Origin: Prauserella halophila
GTDB lineage: Bacteria; Actinomycetota; Actinomycetes; Mycobacteriales; Pseudonocardiaceae
DNA length: 64,000 bases
Assembly (NCBI RefSeq): GCF_024171895.1
Contig: NZ_JAMTCQ010000012.1
Coordinates: forward strand, 120,283-184,282
Direction: 5' to 3'
Under the pieces are notes generated by a model. It was not told the origin of the DNA. It ran no database searches and saw only the letters and a list, made by a program, of their open reading frames with translations. Every line of letters begins with the position of its first letter. Positions within the stretch are counted from its first letter, which is position 1. Shown here one piece after another: positions 32,565 to 44,935 of this stretch. Both the position numbers and the translations under genes were made by a program.

Positions 32565-34160
32565 CTACGAGGTGGCGAGGTCGCGGCCGGCGAACCCCGC
32601 CGTTCCTGCGGCCGCCAGCGTCAGCGCGAGCAGCAGCATCACCACCGGCGCCAGGAGTGTGACCTCGCCGCCCGGCAGTTCCGGCGCGTGTTCGAACGGC
32701 GATATGTCGACTACCCACCCGGGCAGCCGGAACGCGGGGCCGAGCAGCGACGCGGTTGCCGCGGCCGCCAGCGCGCCCCACGCCACCGGCGCCGACCGCG
32801 GCGCCGCGCCGAACAGTGCCGTCGTCAGCCCGCCGAACACCCACACGGCGGGCAGATACACCATCCCGGCGCCGAGAATGCGCGGCAGCTGCGCGATGTC
32901 GCCCGCGGCGACGGCATACCCGGCGCCGGCGCCCGCGCTGCCGATCGCCAGCAGTGCCACGCTCGCCGCACCCGGCACGGTGAGCTGTGCCGCCGTCCAC
33001 CGGCGTCGACTCATCGCGCCCGCCAGCAACGGTTCGACTCGTCCGGCCTGTTCCTCGGTGCGGGCGCGCAGCACGGCGGCAACCAGGTACCCGCTGATCG
33101 CCAACGCCAGGAGCAGTGCGGTCATCCGGAAGAAGACGTCGGTCAGGTCCTCGGCCGCCGAACCGCCGAGCGCGGCCAGCAGATCCGGATTGTCGGCGAG
33201 GAGGCCGCCGGTCTGCTCGGCGGCAGCGCCCATGGCCGCCCCCGCGGTGAGCACGCCGACCGCCCAGCCGGTGATTCCGCTGCGTTGCAGTCGCCATGCC
33301 AGCCCGGTCGGCGTCGTCAGCCCGGTGGCGGCACGTGCGGGGCCCCGGCGGTGTGCCAGCATGCCTTCGCCCAGGTCTCGGTGCGATTCCAGGATCAGCG
33401 CGCCGACCGCACACGCCGCAGCCAGGGCGCCCACGAGCAGCAGCGGCCACCACCGCTGCTCCCCGAACGGCCGCGTCGCCTGCGCCCAGCCGACGGGGGA
33501 GAACCACGACAACGTGCCGTCACCGATGTCGCCGGCGGCGCGTGCGAGGTAGGCGGCGCCGAACACGCCTCCCGCGAGGGCCTGCGCCCCACGTGCATGG
33601 TCGGCCACCTGCGCGGCGAACGCCGTGATCGCTGCGAACACGATCCCGATCGCCGCGAGAGCAGCCCCGAATGTCGTGCTGCCCGTCCACGGCAGACCCT
33701 GCGCGCCCAGAGCCACGGCGATCGACCCGCCGACGGCCACGTCGAACGCGGCGGCGACCAGCAACGTTGCCGTGACCGGCGCATGCCGCCCCACGACCGC
33801 CGACCGCAACAACTCGACGCGGCCGAGCTCCTCCTCGGCACGCGTGTTGCGGCCCACCAGGAAGACGTTGCACAGCGCGATGCCGATCGCGGCGAACCCG
33901 CCGATCTCGAACACGACCACGCCGCCGAGCGTGTGCAACCCGTGGCCGGGGCCGCCGAGCGCGATGGCCGCGGGGCTGGCACCGGCCGTGCGGGCGTAGT
34001 CTTCGAGCGAGGCCTGCGTCGGGTACAGCGATTCGAAGCTGGCGACGGTCACGAGCGGCAGCGCGACGAGGGCGGCGAACCAAATCGCGAGCCGGAGGCG
34101 GTCGCGGCGGAGCGTCAGCAGGGTCAGTACCGACGTCGCGGCGAACGTGCGCGTCGTCAT
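32565..34160 (-). CDS. ABC exporter permease (antibiotic-efflux type)
   Basis: This 531-residue protein has about 12 membrane helices in two halves and resembles the permeases annotated as exporters of polyketide antibiotics (TipC/Rv1217c-like). It shows the N-terminal [17 protein letters not shown], the loop [22 protein letters not shown] and a second-half [20 protein letters not shown]; these RAEEE/RTEEQ loops contact the ATPase. It overlaps the ATPase gene by four bases (ATGA) and is part of its operon. Export of a toxic compound is inferred; the divergent TetR regulator fits inducible resistance. Confidence 0.85.
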   Translation of the reverse strand: MTTRTFAATSVLTLLTLRRDRLRLAIWFAALVALPLVTVASFESLYPTQASLEDYARTAGASPAAIALGGPGHGLHTLGGVVVFEIGGFAAIGIALCNVFLVGRNTRAEEELGRVELLRSAVVGRHAPVTATLLVAAAFDVAVGGSIAVALGAQGLPWTGSTTFGAALAAIGIVFAAITAFAAQVADHARGAQALAGGVFGAAYLARAAGDIGDGTLSWFSPVGWAQATRPFGEQRWWPLLLVGALAAACAVGALILESHRDLGEGMLAHRRGPARAATGLTTPTGLAWRLQRSGITGWAVGVLTAGAAMGAAAEQTGGLLADNPDLLAALGGSAAEDLTDVFFRMTALLLALAISGYLVAAVLRARTEEQAGRVEPLLAGAMSRRRWTAAQLTVPGAASVALLAIGSAGAGAGYAVAAGDIAQLPRILGAGMVYLPAVWVFGGLTTALFGAAPRSAPVAWGALAAAATASLLGPAFRLPGWVVDISPFEHAPELPGGEVTLLAPVVMLLLALTLAAAGTAGFAGRDLATS

Positions 34161-35278
34161 CGGTACGTGCTTTCCGGTGCGGTGCCGATGGTCGGGGCGT
34201 CGGCTGCCGGGGTGTCCACGGCGGGCCCCCGGTCGGCGGGTTCGCCGGTGCGGGTGCCGTGGGCGCTGTCGTCGTGGTTGCCGTCGTCGTGGTTGCTGTC
34301 GTCGTGGTTGCCGTAGTGGCGGAGGAACAGTTCCTCCAGCGACGGTGGTGAACTGGTCAGCGCGGTGATGCCGAATCCGGCGAGGGTTCGCATGGCCGCG
34401 TCCAGGTGATCGCCGTCGACGTCGAATCGCACGTGGTGACCGGCGTCGGTGCCGGGGGACTCGTGGGTCGTAGTCGCGGTGGCGTCGGTGCCGGTCGTGC
34501 TGGTCACGCCGCCGGGCATGCCGGTGGTCACGTTGTGCACGCCGGGCAGGTCGCCGATCGCGGTCGCAGGGGCGCGGGTGCGGGCGTCGACGGTGGTGTG
34601 GGTGAGGTGGCGCAGGTCGTCGAGGGTGCCGGTTTGGACGGTGCGGCCGGCGCGGATGATGCTGACGCGGTCGCACAGCGCCTCGACCTCGGCGAGGAGG
34701 TGGCTGGAAAGCAGCACGGTGCGGCCTTCGGCGGTGATCTCGGCGACGCATTCCTGGAAGACGGCCTCCATCAGCGGATCGAGTCCGGACGTCGGCTCGT
34801 CGAGGATGAGCAGCTCGGCGTCGGAGGCCAGCGCGGCGACCAATGCGACCTTCTGCCGGTTGCCCTTCGAATAGGTGCGCGTCTTCTTCGTCGGGTCGAG
34901 CTCGAAGCGTTCGAGGAGCGCCGAGCGCCGGCGCCCGTCGAGACCGCCGCGGACAGCGGCCAGTACGTCGACGGCTTCGCCGCCGGTGAGGTTCGGCCAC
35001 AGCGCGACGTCGCCAGGAACGTAGGCGAGCCTGCGGTGGAGGGCGACGGCGTCGTGCCACGGGTCGCCGCCGAACAGGCGTATGCGGCCGCCGTCGGCAC
35101 GCAGCAGGCCGAGCAGGACGCGGATGGTCGTGGACTTGCCCGCGCCGTTGGGACCGAGGAACCCGTGCACTTCGCCGGGTTCGACCGCCAGGTCGAGTCC
35201 GTCCAGGGCGCGGAACCGCCCGAACTCCTTGATCAGCCCGGCCACTTCGACGGCCGTGGCGCCGCTGGTTCCTTGCAT
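34157..35278 (-). CDS. ABC exporter ATP-binding subunit
   Basis: This 373-residue ATPase has Walker [11 protein letters not shown] near residue 43, signature [16 protein letters not shown] (a SKGN variant of LSGGQ common in drug-export ATPases), Walker [14 protein letters not shown] and the switch histidine LSSHLL. The domain ends around residue 240. An accessory C-terminal domain with a Thr/Gly-rich insertion follows, then the disordered [14 protein letters not shown] repeat tail. It is the first gene of the operon with the permease. A minus-strand promoter TTGCAG-18-TAGAGT is visible in the intergenic region and is overlapped by AGTGACT operator repeats. Confidence 0.9.
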   Translation of the reverse strand: MQGTSGATAVEVAGLIKEFGRFRALDGLDLAVEPGEVHGFLGPNGAGKSTTIRVLLGLLRADGGRIRLFGGDPWHDAVALHRRLAYVPGDVALWPNLTGGEAVDVLAAVRGGLDGRRRSALLERFELDPTKKTRTYSKGNRQKVALVAALASDAELLILDEPTSGLDPLMEAVFQECVAEITAEGRTVLLSSHLLAEVEALCDRVSIIRAGRTVQTGTLDDLRHLTHTTVDARTRAPATAIGDLPGVHNVTTGMPGGVTSTTGTDATATTTHESPGTDAGHHVRFDVDGDHLDAAMRTLAGFGITALTSSPPSLEELFLRHYGNHDDSNHDDGNHDDSAHGTRTGEPADRGPAVDTPAADAPTIGTAPESTYR

Positions 35279-35310
35279 CGCAACTCCCGGGACATCGATC
35301 GGAACGCGAT

Positions 35311-35477
35311 AGTGACTTCCACTTGACAGTGACTCTACGGAGTGGCGGCAGACTTCTGCAAGTGACTCGATGTTGGCAGTGACTGTCTATTGAGTCCGGC
35401 TTTCCCTCGGCGTCGGGTTTTCGGTGATCGCCCGGTGCCGTCGACGTGGTCCGGGGATGCCGGGAACGGAAGTCACT
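35311..35477. promoter_or_regulatory. AGTGACT operator array between tetR and the ABC operon
   Basis: AGTGACT occurs on the plus strand at 35311, 35328, 35361 and 35378. That is two pairs with 17-base internal spacing, and the pairs are displaced by exactly 50 bases. An inverted copy AGTCACT lies at 35471, immediately before the tetR promoter, within AGTCACTGTCA, the complement of TGACAGTGACT at 35325. The sites cover the inferred ABC promoter (minus-strand TTGCAG-18-TAGAGT). They are probably bound by the adjacent TetR regulator. Confidence 0.75.
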
Positions 35478-35508
35478 GTCAGAAGAAAGCCGCTGCTATG
35501 GTCGTGCG

Positions 35509-36126
35509 GTGGTGAACGGGGTCGAGCCGCTCCGGGACCGGTATCGGCGTGAGCCGGGACTGCGGGAGCGCAAGAAGCTCAAGGCGATGCGGCACATCCA
35601 GGACACGGCGCTGCGCCTGTTCGCCGCGCACGGCTTCACGTCCGTGCCGATCGAGCGGGTCGCCGACGAGGCCGAGGTTTCCCCCAGCACGGTGTACCGC
35701 TATTTCGGCACCAAGGAGCAGCTCGTCCTCTACGACGAGAGCGACCCGGGTCTGATGCGGCGGTTCGACGAACTGCTCGTCGAGGACGGTCCCGTCGAGG
35801 CGCTGCGTCGTGTGCTGGGCGAATTCGACGACTTCCTGACCGGCGACGAATCGCTCATGCGGACGCGGATCCACTTCATGCTGACCGAACCGTCGGTGCG
35901 CAAGGCGCTGGGCTCGGAGGTCGACCAGGCAGAGGCATTGTTGCGGGACATCCTCGCCATCCACACCGGACGGGGGATTGACTCGCTGCGGCTGCGGGTG
36001 TTCGTGTCCTCGCTCGTCCACGGGCTCATCGCGTTGGTCGAGTACTGGCACGACACCGGCTACCGCGAACCGTTCGAGGACCTGGTCGAGGAAACGTTCG
36101 CGATGCTCGAGAACCTCGAGTTGTAA
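35509..36126 (+). CDS. TetR-family transcriptional regulator
   Basis: This 205-residue repressor has an N-terminal helix-turn-helix (AMRHIQDTALRLFAAHGFTS, then VPIERVADEAEVSPSTVYRYFGTKEQL, about residues 22-70). The ligand domain is all helical (about 85-200), with TetR_C_17-like features. It is divergent from the ABC exporter operon and probably represses it and itself through the AGTGACT repeats. The start GTG 35509 lies 6 bases after TATGGT (35497-35502), so the transcript appears leaderless. An upstream extension of the frame to 35446 lacks support. Confidence 0.9.
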   Translation: MVNGVEPLRDRYRREPGLRERKKLKAMRHIQDTALRLFAAHGFTSVPIERVADEAEVSPSTVYRYFGTKEQLVLYDESDPGLMRRFDELLVEDGPVEALRRVLGEFDDFLTGDESLMRTRIHFMLTEPSVRKALGSEVDQAEALLRDILAIHTGRGIDSLRLRVFVSSLVHGLIALVEYWHDTGYREPFEDLVEETFAMLENLEL

Positions 36127-36185
36127 CGGCTCGATACGTTGTTTGTCCGGCCGGTCGTTCGGCTCGAGCGGGGATGGGGGTCGCC

Positions 36186-37877
36186 ATGATCGCCACAGCC
36201 GTGGTGGTGGCGCTGTGGGTGTGTCTCGGGGTGCTGCTTGTCGTGGTGTGGCCCCGACTCGGCAGCCACCGCGGCTGGCGCCTCGCCACGCTTGTCGTCA
36301 CGATGGCCGCGTCGCTGACGCACCAGCTCGCCTACGGCACCGTGCCCGACGAGGCCCACGTCGGCTTTCGCTATGCGCGCAACATCGCCGACGGCTACGG
36401 GCCGGTGTTCAACCCGGGCGAACCCGTCGAGGGCTACACCGACTTCGCTTGGATCGTGCTCCTGGCGCTGGCCCGCGCGGTCACCGGTGCCGACGTCCAA
36501 CCTGTCGCCGTCACCTTCGGCATCGCCTGCGTGCTCGGTTGTGTGCTCGTGGTCTACGCGCTCACCGGGCGGATTCTGAGCTGGTCCGGCCGCGGCCCGG
36601 CGTTCGCCGTCGCCGCCGCCGTGGTCACTGCCGCGACGGGTTCGCTCGCCGCCTACGGGCCGTCCGGTCTCGCGACGCCGCTGTTCGTGCTGCTCGTGCT
36701 GACGCTCGTGTATGCGCTGGTGACCGGTCATATCGTGCTGGCGGGACTGGTCGCCTCGCTGGCGGTGATGACGCGTCTCGACGGCGTGGTCGTCGCCGTG
36801 GTCGCAGGCGGGTGGCTGGTGATCGCCGTGCTGCGCGGTCGGATGCCGCGGTCGTCGCCCGCCGTGTACGTCGCCGGCGCCGCGGTGTTGCTCGTGCCGT
36901 GGGCCGCGTGGCGCGTGACCTACTACGGCGACGCCCTGCCCACGGAGGTCGTCGCCCGGCTCGCCCGCGCCAGCGACTCCCTCGTCGGCCGGCTCGGGGC
37001 CGGGTGGACGTACGTCACCGACTTCGCGCTCACGTACCAGGCGTTCCTGCTGGTCGCAGCCGTGACGATCGGCCTGCTGAGCTATCGGCGACGGCTGCCG
37101 GGCGCGACGTACGTGTGGCTGGCGCTGGTGCTGGCGCTGGCCGAAGCCGGGTACGTCCTGGCGGTCGGCGGCGGAACGCTGCCCGCGTGGGGGCAGCTGG
37201 CGGCCGTTCCGGTGCTGCTCACCGTCGCCGCGGCCGGCGGTGTCGCACTGGCCGGTGATCCTGCTTCCCGAGGTGACCCTGCGCCCGGCTCGGGCACGGC
37301 TTCCGGCTCGGACACGGCGTCGTCGGGTGGTCCGGCCACCGGGTCGGTGCCGACGGGACGTGGCGTCGCCGTCGTCGCCGTGGTGCTGGCCGGGCTGTCG
37401 GTGACGCTCGGTATGGCCAGGACCCTGCCGGCGATGGAGGAACTGCGGACCGCCGAACACGAACTGGGTGATATCGGCGAGTGGCTCGGTGCTCGCCTCA
37501 CCGCCGGAACCGTCGTCAGCGCCGTTCCCGCGGGCTCACTCGCCGATGCGGCGGGATCGCAGCTGTACGTCGTCGATCCGAGTGGCACCACCGACGCCCA
37601 TCTGGCTCGTCACCCCGAGGACCACGCCTACATCGTGCGCGACCGCATGCCCGCGGTGGTCGTCGATGCGGTGGGCGGATATCTGCCGGACCGGACGTGC
37701 CGGATCCACACCGAGTACGCGGGCCCCTACGAGGTGGTGCCGTTCCGGCGGGCCGGTGCAGGCTCCGGGGAGGCTGCGGGCGGCCGGTGGGTCGAGCTGT
37801 ACCTGCACCGGCCGCAGGCGGACCTGCTCACCGAACGGCTCACCGCGGATCCGCGGTTCACGGCCGAGCCCTGCTGA
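36186..37877 (+). CDS. GT-C-type polytopic membrane glycosyltransferase-like protein
   Basis: This 563-residue protein has about 10-11 membrane helices and a C-terminal exported domain. The first loop after helix 2 reads VPDEAHVGFRYARNIADGYG, then VFNPGEPVEGYTDFAWI, the signature of the AftB/ZomB-like GT-C group that uses decaprenyl-phospho sugars. The usual DD pair is DE here. A Gly/Ser/Thr loop near residues 355-385 is low complexity. The ATG at 36186 is favoured (GGGGG 5 bases upstream) over ATG 36174. It is one of four such proteins in the window. Sugar donor and acceptor are unknown; cell-wall arabinan or mannan is the obvious guess. Confidence 0.75.
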   Translation: MIATAVVVALWVCLGVLLVVVWPRLGSHRGWRLATLVVTMAASLTHQLAYGTVPDEAHVGFRYARNIADGYGPVFNPGEPVEGYTDFAWIVLLALARAVTGADVQPVAVTFGIACVLGCVLVVYALTGRILSWSGRGPAFAVAAAVVTAATGSLAAYGPSGLATPLFVLLVLTLVYALVTGHIVLAGLVASLAVMTRLDGVVVAVVAGGWLVIAVLRGRMPRSSPAVYVAGAAVLLVPWAAWRVTYYGDALPTEVVARLARASDSLVGRLGAGWTYVTDFALTYQAFLLVAAVTIGLLSYRRRLPGATYVWLALVLALAEAGYVLAVGGGTLPAWGQLAAVPVLLTVAAAGGVALAGDPASRGDPAPGSGTASGSDTASSGGPATGSVPTGRGVAVVAVVLAGLSVTLGMARTLPAMEELRTAEHELGDIGEWLGARLTAGTVVSAVPAGSLADAAGSQLYVVDPSGTTDAHLARHPEDHAYIVRDRMPAVVVDAVGGYLPDRTCRIHTEYAGPYEVVPFRRAGAGSGEAAGGRWVELYLHRPQADLLTERLTADPRFTAEPC

Positions 37878-37898
37878 AGCAGAGTGCGGCCGCGCGGG

Positions 37899-38735
37899 TC
37901 AGAACCAGCGTTCGAGGACCTGGGCGACGCCGTCCTCGTGGTGCGGCGCGGTGACCTCGTCGGCGACGTCGAGGACGGCCCGGTGCGCGTTGGCGACCGC
38001 GACGCCGTGCCCTGCCCACTGCAACATCTCGACGTCGTTGGGCATGTCCCCGAACGCGATGGTGCTGTCCGCGCCGAACCCGATGCGTTGTGCGACCGCG
38101 GCGATCCCGGTGGCCTTCGTGATGCCGGGCGCCGCCAGCTCGATGAGCCCGTCACCGGACGAGAACGTGACGTCGACGTGGGAACCGAGCACCTCGCGTG
38201 CGGCTCGCGCCATCGCGTCCGACGTCATCATCGGGTGGCTGGCCAGTAGTTTCACGGCTGCGTGGCCGAGCACTTCGGCCCGCGGGGCATACGAACCCTC
38301 ACCGTCTCCCCACGGGTTGTGGTAGCCGGATTCGATCACGAAATTGCGCATGTCGTCGTCCACCGCGTGGGTGCCGACGCGCTCCGCGCCGAGCGTGCAG
38401 CCGGGAAGCGCGTGCTCGAGGGCGTCGGCGACGGTCGCCAGCTGGGCGGGATCCATCAGCCCGTGGACGTCGACCACGCGGTCGGCGCCGATGTCGTAGA
38501 GAACGGCACCGTTGGCGCACACGGCGTACCCGTCGAGCCCCGCCTGCTCGGCGACCTCCGGGATCCAGCGCGGTGGACGTCCCGACACGAGCACCACCGG
38601 CACGTCCGCGCCGACGGCACTGTCGACCACGTCGATCGTGCGCGGGCTCAGGTGCGTGGCCGTCGTCAGCAGGGTGCCGTCGACGTCGGATGCGATGAGG
38701 CTCGGTTTCTCCACCGTTCCAGTGTTCCAGAGCAT
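37899..38735 (-). CDS. Cof-type HAD hydrolase
   Basis: This 278-residue phosphatase of the haloacid dehalogenase superfamily, IIB (Cof) type, has motif I SDVDGTLL with the nucleophilic Asp. Motif II is VLVSGRPPRW, motif III the Lys in HAAVKLLASHP or ITKATGI, and motif IV FGDMPNDVEML. Family members dephosphorylate sugar phosphates or FMN/PLP; the substrate is not evident. The ATG at 38735 has GGAGG five bases upstream, giving a short N-terminal extension before the first strand. It is divergent from the LLM oxidoreductase. Confidence 0.9.
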   Translation of the reverse strand: MLWNTGTVEKPSLIASDVDGTLLTTATHLSPRTIDVVDSAVGADVPVVLVSGRPPRWIPEVAEQAGLDGYAVCANGAVLYDIGADRVVDVHGLMDPAQLATVADALEHALPGCTLGAERVGTHAVDDDMRNFVIESGYHNPWGDGEGSYAPRAEVLGHAAVKLLASHPMMTSDAMARAAREVLGSHVDVTFSSGDGLIELAAPGITKATGIAAVAQRIGFGADSTIAFGDMPNDVEMLQWAGHGVAVANAHRAVLDVADEVTAPHHEDGVAQVLERWF

Positions 38736-38889
38736 GCGGACTCCTCCGCCGTGTTCCATACGACACCGGGAAGCCCCACGTTCGGGCGGCCGGGTCCGGT
38801 AGCGCCGTGCGCAGGAGCGACACGCCCGGGTTGCTGCGGGGAGCGGGCACCCACGACAACGGAGCCGCGGGCCGATAGCGTGTGGCGCC

Positions 38890-39783
38890 GTGCGCGTTGG
38901 CATTGTGATCCTTCCCGAGGACCGCTGGTGGGCGGCCGAGCCGAAATGGCGGGCCGCGGAGGAGTACGGCTTCGACCACGCTTGGACCTACGACCACCTC
39001 GGTTGGCGGAACCTGGTGGACGGGCCGTGGTTCGGTGCCGTTCCGACGTTGTCGGCCGCCGCGATGGTGACGTCGCACATCCGGCTGGGCACGTTCGTGA
39101 CCTCGCCGAACTTCCGGCACCCGCTGCCGTTGATGCGTGAGGTGATCACGCTCGACGACCTGTCCGACGGGCGGTTCCTCGTCGGCGTCGGCGCGGGCGG
39201 CCTCGGTTACGACGCGACCGTGTTCGGCGAGCCGGAGCTGACGGTCGGCCAACGCGCCGACCGGTTCATCGAGTTCACGACCGCACTCGACGGCCTGCTG
39301 CGGGTGGACGAGTTCGACCACTCGGGTGAGTACTACACGGTGGAGGGCGCGCGGAATCTGCCCGGCGCGGTGCAGCATCCGCGTCCGCCGCTGGTGATCG
39401 CCGCCAACGGGCCGCGCACGATCCGGTTCGCGGCCGCGACCGGTGACGCGTGGTTGACCACGGGACGAAACTCCGACGAACTCGAATCGTGGTGGAAGGG
39501 CGTCGCCGAGCTGTCCGCGCGCCTGGACGACGAGCTCGCTGCAGCGGAACGTGACCCGGCGACGTTGCAACGTCACCTCAGCCTCGATGCCGCGCCGGTG
39601 TACTCGCTGACCAGCAAGGAGGCGTTCGTCGACGCCGCGGGCCGGGCCGCCGAACTGGGGTTCACCGACATCATGGCGCACTGGCCGCGCAGCAACAGCC
39701 CGTACGAGGGTCGTGAGGTCGTGCTGGAGGCGGTCGCCGACGAGGTGCTGCCCGAGCTGCAGGGACGTCCCGCGGCCGAGTGA
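38890..39783 (+). CDS. LLM-class F420-dependent oxidoreductase-like protein
   Basis: This 297-residue luciferase-like TIM-barrel protein has the N-terminal barrel strand and helix (AEEYGFDHAWTYDHLGWR), the LGTFVTSPNFRHPLPLMREV region, the GVGAGGLGYDATVFG loop and the late cofactor-binding PPLVIAANGPRTIRFAA typical of F420-dependent enzymes. F420 use is inferred from the actinobacterial family. The start GTG 38890 follows TAGCGT (38876-38881) by 8 bases, fitting a leaderless transcript. A GC hairpin follows the stop. Confidence 0.85.
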   Translation: MRVGIVILPEDRWWAAEPKWRAAEEYGFDHAWTYDHLGWRNLVDGPWFGAVPTLSAAAMVTSHIRLGTFVTSPNFRHPLPLMREVITLDDLSDGRFLVGVGAGGLGYDATVFGEPELTVGQRADRFIEFTTALDGLLRVDEFDHSGEYYTVEGARNLPGAVQHPRPPLVIAANGPRTIRFAAATGDAWLTTGRNSDELESWWKGVAELSARLDDELAAAERDPATLQRHLSLDAAPVYSLTSKEAFVDAAGRAAELGFTDIMAHWPRSNSPYEGREVVLEAVADEVLPELQGRPAAE

Positions 39784-39787
39784 CCCA

Positions 39788-39817
39788 CGGCCCGCCCGGC
39801 ATCGCCCGGCGGGGCCG
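39788..39817 (+). terminator. GC hairpin after the LLM gene
   Basis: CGGCCCGCC (39788-39796) pairs with GGCGGGGCCG (39808-39817) with one bulged G and an 11-base loop, starting 5 bases after the stop. Confidence 0.5.
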
Positions 39818-39841
39818 CAGCCGGGAAGCCTGATCGGTTAA

Positions 39842-41944
<2,103 letters not shown>

Positions 41945-41948
<4 letters not shown>

Positions 41949-42904
41949 GTGAGACCACCCGACAGGCCGAGGCAGGCCAGGCGGAGGCGACCGTGTCGAG
42001 CGAGCAGACGACCGGCCAGGATCCCGGTGCGTCCGGGAACATCGTCACCGGGCTGTTGAAGACCGCGCGGCCGCGGCAATGGGTGAAGAACGTCCTCGTT
42101 CTGGCTGCGCCGTTCACCGCCGGTGAGATTGTGTCCGGCGGCGTTCTGCTGGATGCGCTGATCGCGTTCATGGCGTTCTCCTTCGTCGCGTCGGCCGTCT
42201 ATCTGGTCAACGACGCCGTCGACGTCGACGCAGACCGGGCGCATCCGACGAAATGCAAGCGACCCATCGCTGCCGGGATCGTTCCTGTTCCCGCTGCGTA
42301 CGCCGCTTCGGTGGGGTTCTTCGCCGCCGGGTGTGCGCTGAGCCTGCTCGCCTCGTGGCAGCTGCTCGTGGTTCTTGCCGTCTACATGGCCGTGCAGTTG
42401 GGGTACTGCTTCGGCCTGAAGCATCAGCCGGTCATCGACCTCGCCATCGTCGGATCGGGCTTCCTGATGCGTGTGATCGCGGGCGGTGTCGGCACGGGGA
42501 TCGCGCTGTCGCAGTGGTTCCTGTTGGTGACAGCGTTCGGCTCCCTGTTCATGGTCGCGGGCAAGCGCTACGCCGAGATCAAACTCTACGAGCGCACCGG
42601 TGCCAAGATCCGTTCGTCGCTGAAGAAGTACTCGGCGAGCTATCTGCGGTTCGTGTGGGCGACGTCGGCAGCGATCCTGATCATGTCCTACTCGCTGTGG
42701 GCGTTCGAGCAGCAGCAGGCCGAACCGGGCTCGATCTGGAGCGTCATCTCCCTGGTGCCGTTCGTCGTCGCCGTGTTGCGGTATGCCGTGGATGTCGACA
42801 GCGGCAATGCGGGCGAACCCGAGGAGATCGCCCTCCACGACCGAGTACTGCAGGTCCTCGGTGGTACATGGGTGGTCATGCTCGTCCTCGGGTACTACCT
42901 GTAA
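41945..42904 (+). CDS. ubiA: Decaprenyl-phosphate phosphoribosyltransferase (DPPR synthase)
   Basis: This is a 319-residue UbiA-superfamily membrane prenyltransferase with about nine helices. The first aspartate motif NDAVDVDADRAHPTKCKRP (NDxxDxxxD) and the second region near AIVGSGFLMRVIAGG match the Rv3806c group, which transfers phosphoribose from PRPP to decaprenyl phosphate, the first committed step to decaprenyl-phospho-arabinose. The N-terminal PRQWVKNVLVLAAPF is a family hallmark. It overlaps the PAP2 gene by four bases and precedes aftA by 39 bases. Confidence 0.95.
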
Positions 42905-42943
42905 CTCCGGGCCACCTCGACTTCCGCGACGGATGACGCCACC

Positions 42944-44935
42944 GTGACGCAGCCAGAACCCGCCCCCGAGTCCGGCACCTCGAACGCGGACACACGGGTC
43001 ACCGGTGAGGATCCCCGCGGCCGCTGGAGCCAGGTACCGCCGGTGCCACTTCCCGGTCCCGGTAGGGCGGCCGTCGAGTTGGTGACCGCGATCGTCGGAG
43101 CCACGGCGATCAGCATGGTCCTTCAACTCGTCGTGAACCGCGCGCCGGATCTGGTCCCGGACACGTACGTACCGAATGCCGCATTGTCGCTGATCGGTGC
43201 AGGCCTCATCGCGTGTCTTGTCGGTGGACTCGCCGTGCGTCGAGTGGCCGCGGCCTCGTGGTGGGTCAAGTTCGCAGGCGCGACCGGCGGGTTGGCGACG
43301 CTGGCGACGCTGACGCTCGCGCTGCCATTGCTGTCGACCCGCTATTACCTGGGCGGGACCACCGGCGACAACGAGTTCCGCCTCCGGTACATGGAGCGCA
43401 TGGCCTCCGGGTGGGGGCTCGCCGACTTCAACTACGAAGGGCTTCCACCGTTCTACCCGGCGGGCTGGTTCTGGCTCGGTGGACGTTTCGCCAACCTCGT
43501 CGGATTACAGGGCTGGGAGGCGTACAAGCCTTTCTCGATCACCACGATCGCCGTTGTGGCGGCCGTGACGTTCGTGTTGTGGCGCTTTGTGGTGCGGCAA
43601 CGGATGGCCGTGCTCGCGAGCCTGGGCACATTGCTCATGGGGCTGTACGTGCCGGGAGTCGGTGAACCGTACGCGTGGCCGACCACGGCATGGTTGTTGC
43701 CGGTACTGGTGTTGACGTGGAACTCGCTGAGGGACAGGGAGACGCCGCGTTGGCCGCTCCTGCTCAGCGGGGTGTACCTCGGCGTGTGCGCGATGACGTA
43801 CACGTTGCACCTGGCGTTCGGTGCCATGGTGGTGGTGTTGCTGGCGATCGTCGCCGGTGTGCGCGAGGTTCGGGCAGGCGCAGCTCGCGGTGACCTCATC
43901 CGAGGTCTGGTCGGCCGGGTGGGTCTCGTTGCGGTCGTGGCTGCCGTTCTGATGCTCGTCGTGTGGGCGCCCTATCTGTTCGGTGGCGGCCTCGGTGCGG
44001 AGAACGTGGCCGCGCGCTACCTCCCGGAGACGAGTGCCTACTTCCCGATGCCCTTCAAACCGGACGGGCCGGTCGGCCTGTTGTGTCTGGCCGGGCTGGC
44101 ATGGGCGGTCGTGCGGGCGCGAGCTCATCGGGTCGCGCTCGTGGTGCTGGTGACCACCGGCGCCGTCTACCTGTGGTTCGTACTTTCCACGTCGGCGTTG
44201 GCGTTCGACACGACACTGCTGGCGTTCCGGTTCAACGTGACTCTGAACCTCGCGCTGGCGGTGGCCGGTGTGTTCGCGGCTGTGGACGTCCTGAACTGGG
44301 CGCTGGGCAGGTGGTCCGAATGGCGGACGCAGATCACGGCCGTCGTCGCCGTTGTGGCGATCGGCCTGGGCGTGGGCGTGCTGCAGGACAGCGTGCGCGG
44401 CCCGATGAGCGCGGGGTTCGAATCCGCGCTCTCCGATTACTACCCGAACGGCAGGACCCCGGAGAGCAGGCACCACGATCCCGCCGAGGAGACCGACGAA
44501 GGTATCTGGAGCGGCAAGCTGCTCGCCACGATCGATGAACTCGGCACGGGTACGGCGGAACGCGAGACGGTTCTCTCGGAACAACACCACATGCTCGTGT
44601 TCCGGCCATTCTGGTTGTTCCACGATCACCGCCCGCACTACACGAACCCCTTGTCGCGGCACGACGAACGTGCGACCGAGATCGACAGCTGGGCCGCGTC
44701 GAACAGCTCGCAGGAGCTGTACCGGCGGATGCACGACGGGCCGTTCACCGCGCCGACCATGATGGTGCTCGAGAAACGCGAGAACGGCGACTATGTCTAC
44801 ACCGTCAAGTACGACACCTTCCCCCGGAGGACCGCGGCACTCGGCCGGAAGGTCACGTTCGCCCCGACGCTGTTCGATTCGCCGCGGTTCGCGAAGCGTG
44901 ACGTCGGGCCGTATGTGGTGATCGCCGTCCGCTGA
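42944..44935 (+). CDS. aftA: Galactan 5-O-arabinofuranosyltransferase
   Basis: AftA adds the first arabinofuranose residue to galactan from decaprenyl-phospho-arabinose. This 663-residue GT-C membrane protein (GT85) has a disordered N-terminus, about 11-13 helices and a 200-residue extracytoplasmic C-terminal domain. The first external loop carries the catalytic acidic pair and motif TGDNEFRLRYMERMASGWGL, then DFNYEGLPPFYPAGWFWLGG, diagnostic of AftA. The GTG at 42944 starts the gene. It is the last gene of the glf operon, whereas in M. tuberculosis aftA is located near dprE1/dprE2. Confidence 0.93.
   Translation: MTQPEPAPESGTSNADTRVTGEDPRGRWSQVPPVPLPGPGRAAVELVTAIVGATAISMVLQLVVNRAPDLVPDTYVPNAALSLIGAGLIACLVGGLAVRRVAAASWWVKFAGATGGLATLATLTLALPLLSTRYYLGGTTGDNEFRLRYMERMASGWGLADFNYEGLPPFYPAGWFWLGGRFANLVGLQGWEAYKPFSITTIAVVAAVTFVLWRFVVRQRMAVLASLGTLLMGLYVPGVGEPYAWPTTAWLLPVLVLTWNSLRDRETPRWPLLLSGVYLGVCAMTYTLHLAFGAMVVVLLAIVAGVREVRAGAARGDLIRGLVGRVGLVAVVAAVLMLVVWAPYLFGGGLGAENVAARYLPETSAYFPMPFKPDGPVGLLCLAGLAWAVVRARAHRVALVVLVTTGAVYLWFVLSTSALAFDTTLLAFRFNVTLNLALAVAGVFAAVDVLNWALGRWSEWRTQITAVVAVVAIGLGVGVLQDSVRGPMSAGFESALSDYYPNGRTPESRHHDPAEETDEGIWSGKLLATIDELGTGTAERETVLSEQHHMLVFRPFWLFHDHRPHYTNPLSRHDERATEIDSWAASNSSQELYRRMHDGPFTAPTMMVLEKRENGDYVYTVKYDTFPRRTAALGRKVTFAPTLFDSPRFAKRDVGPYVVIAVR

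Noticed and set aside
44411-44427. tRNA T-arm-like sequence GCGGGGTTCGAATCCGC
   Set aside because: It lies inside the aftA coding frame (GFESALS) and no acceptor stem, anticodon arm or D arm can be built around it.
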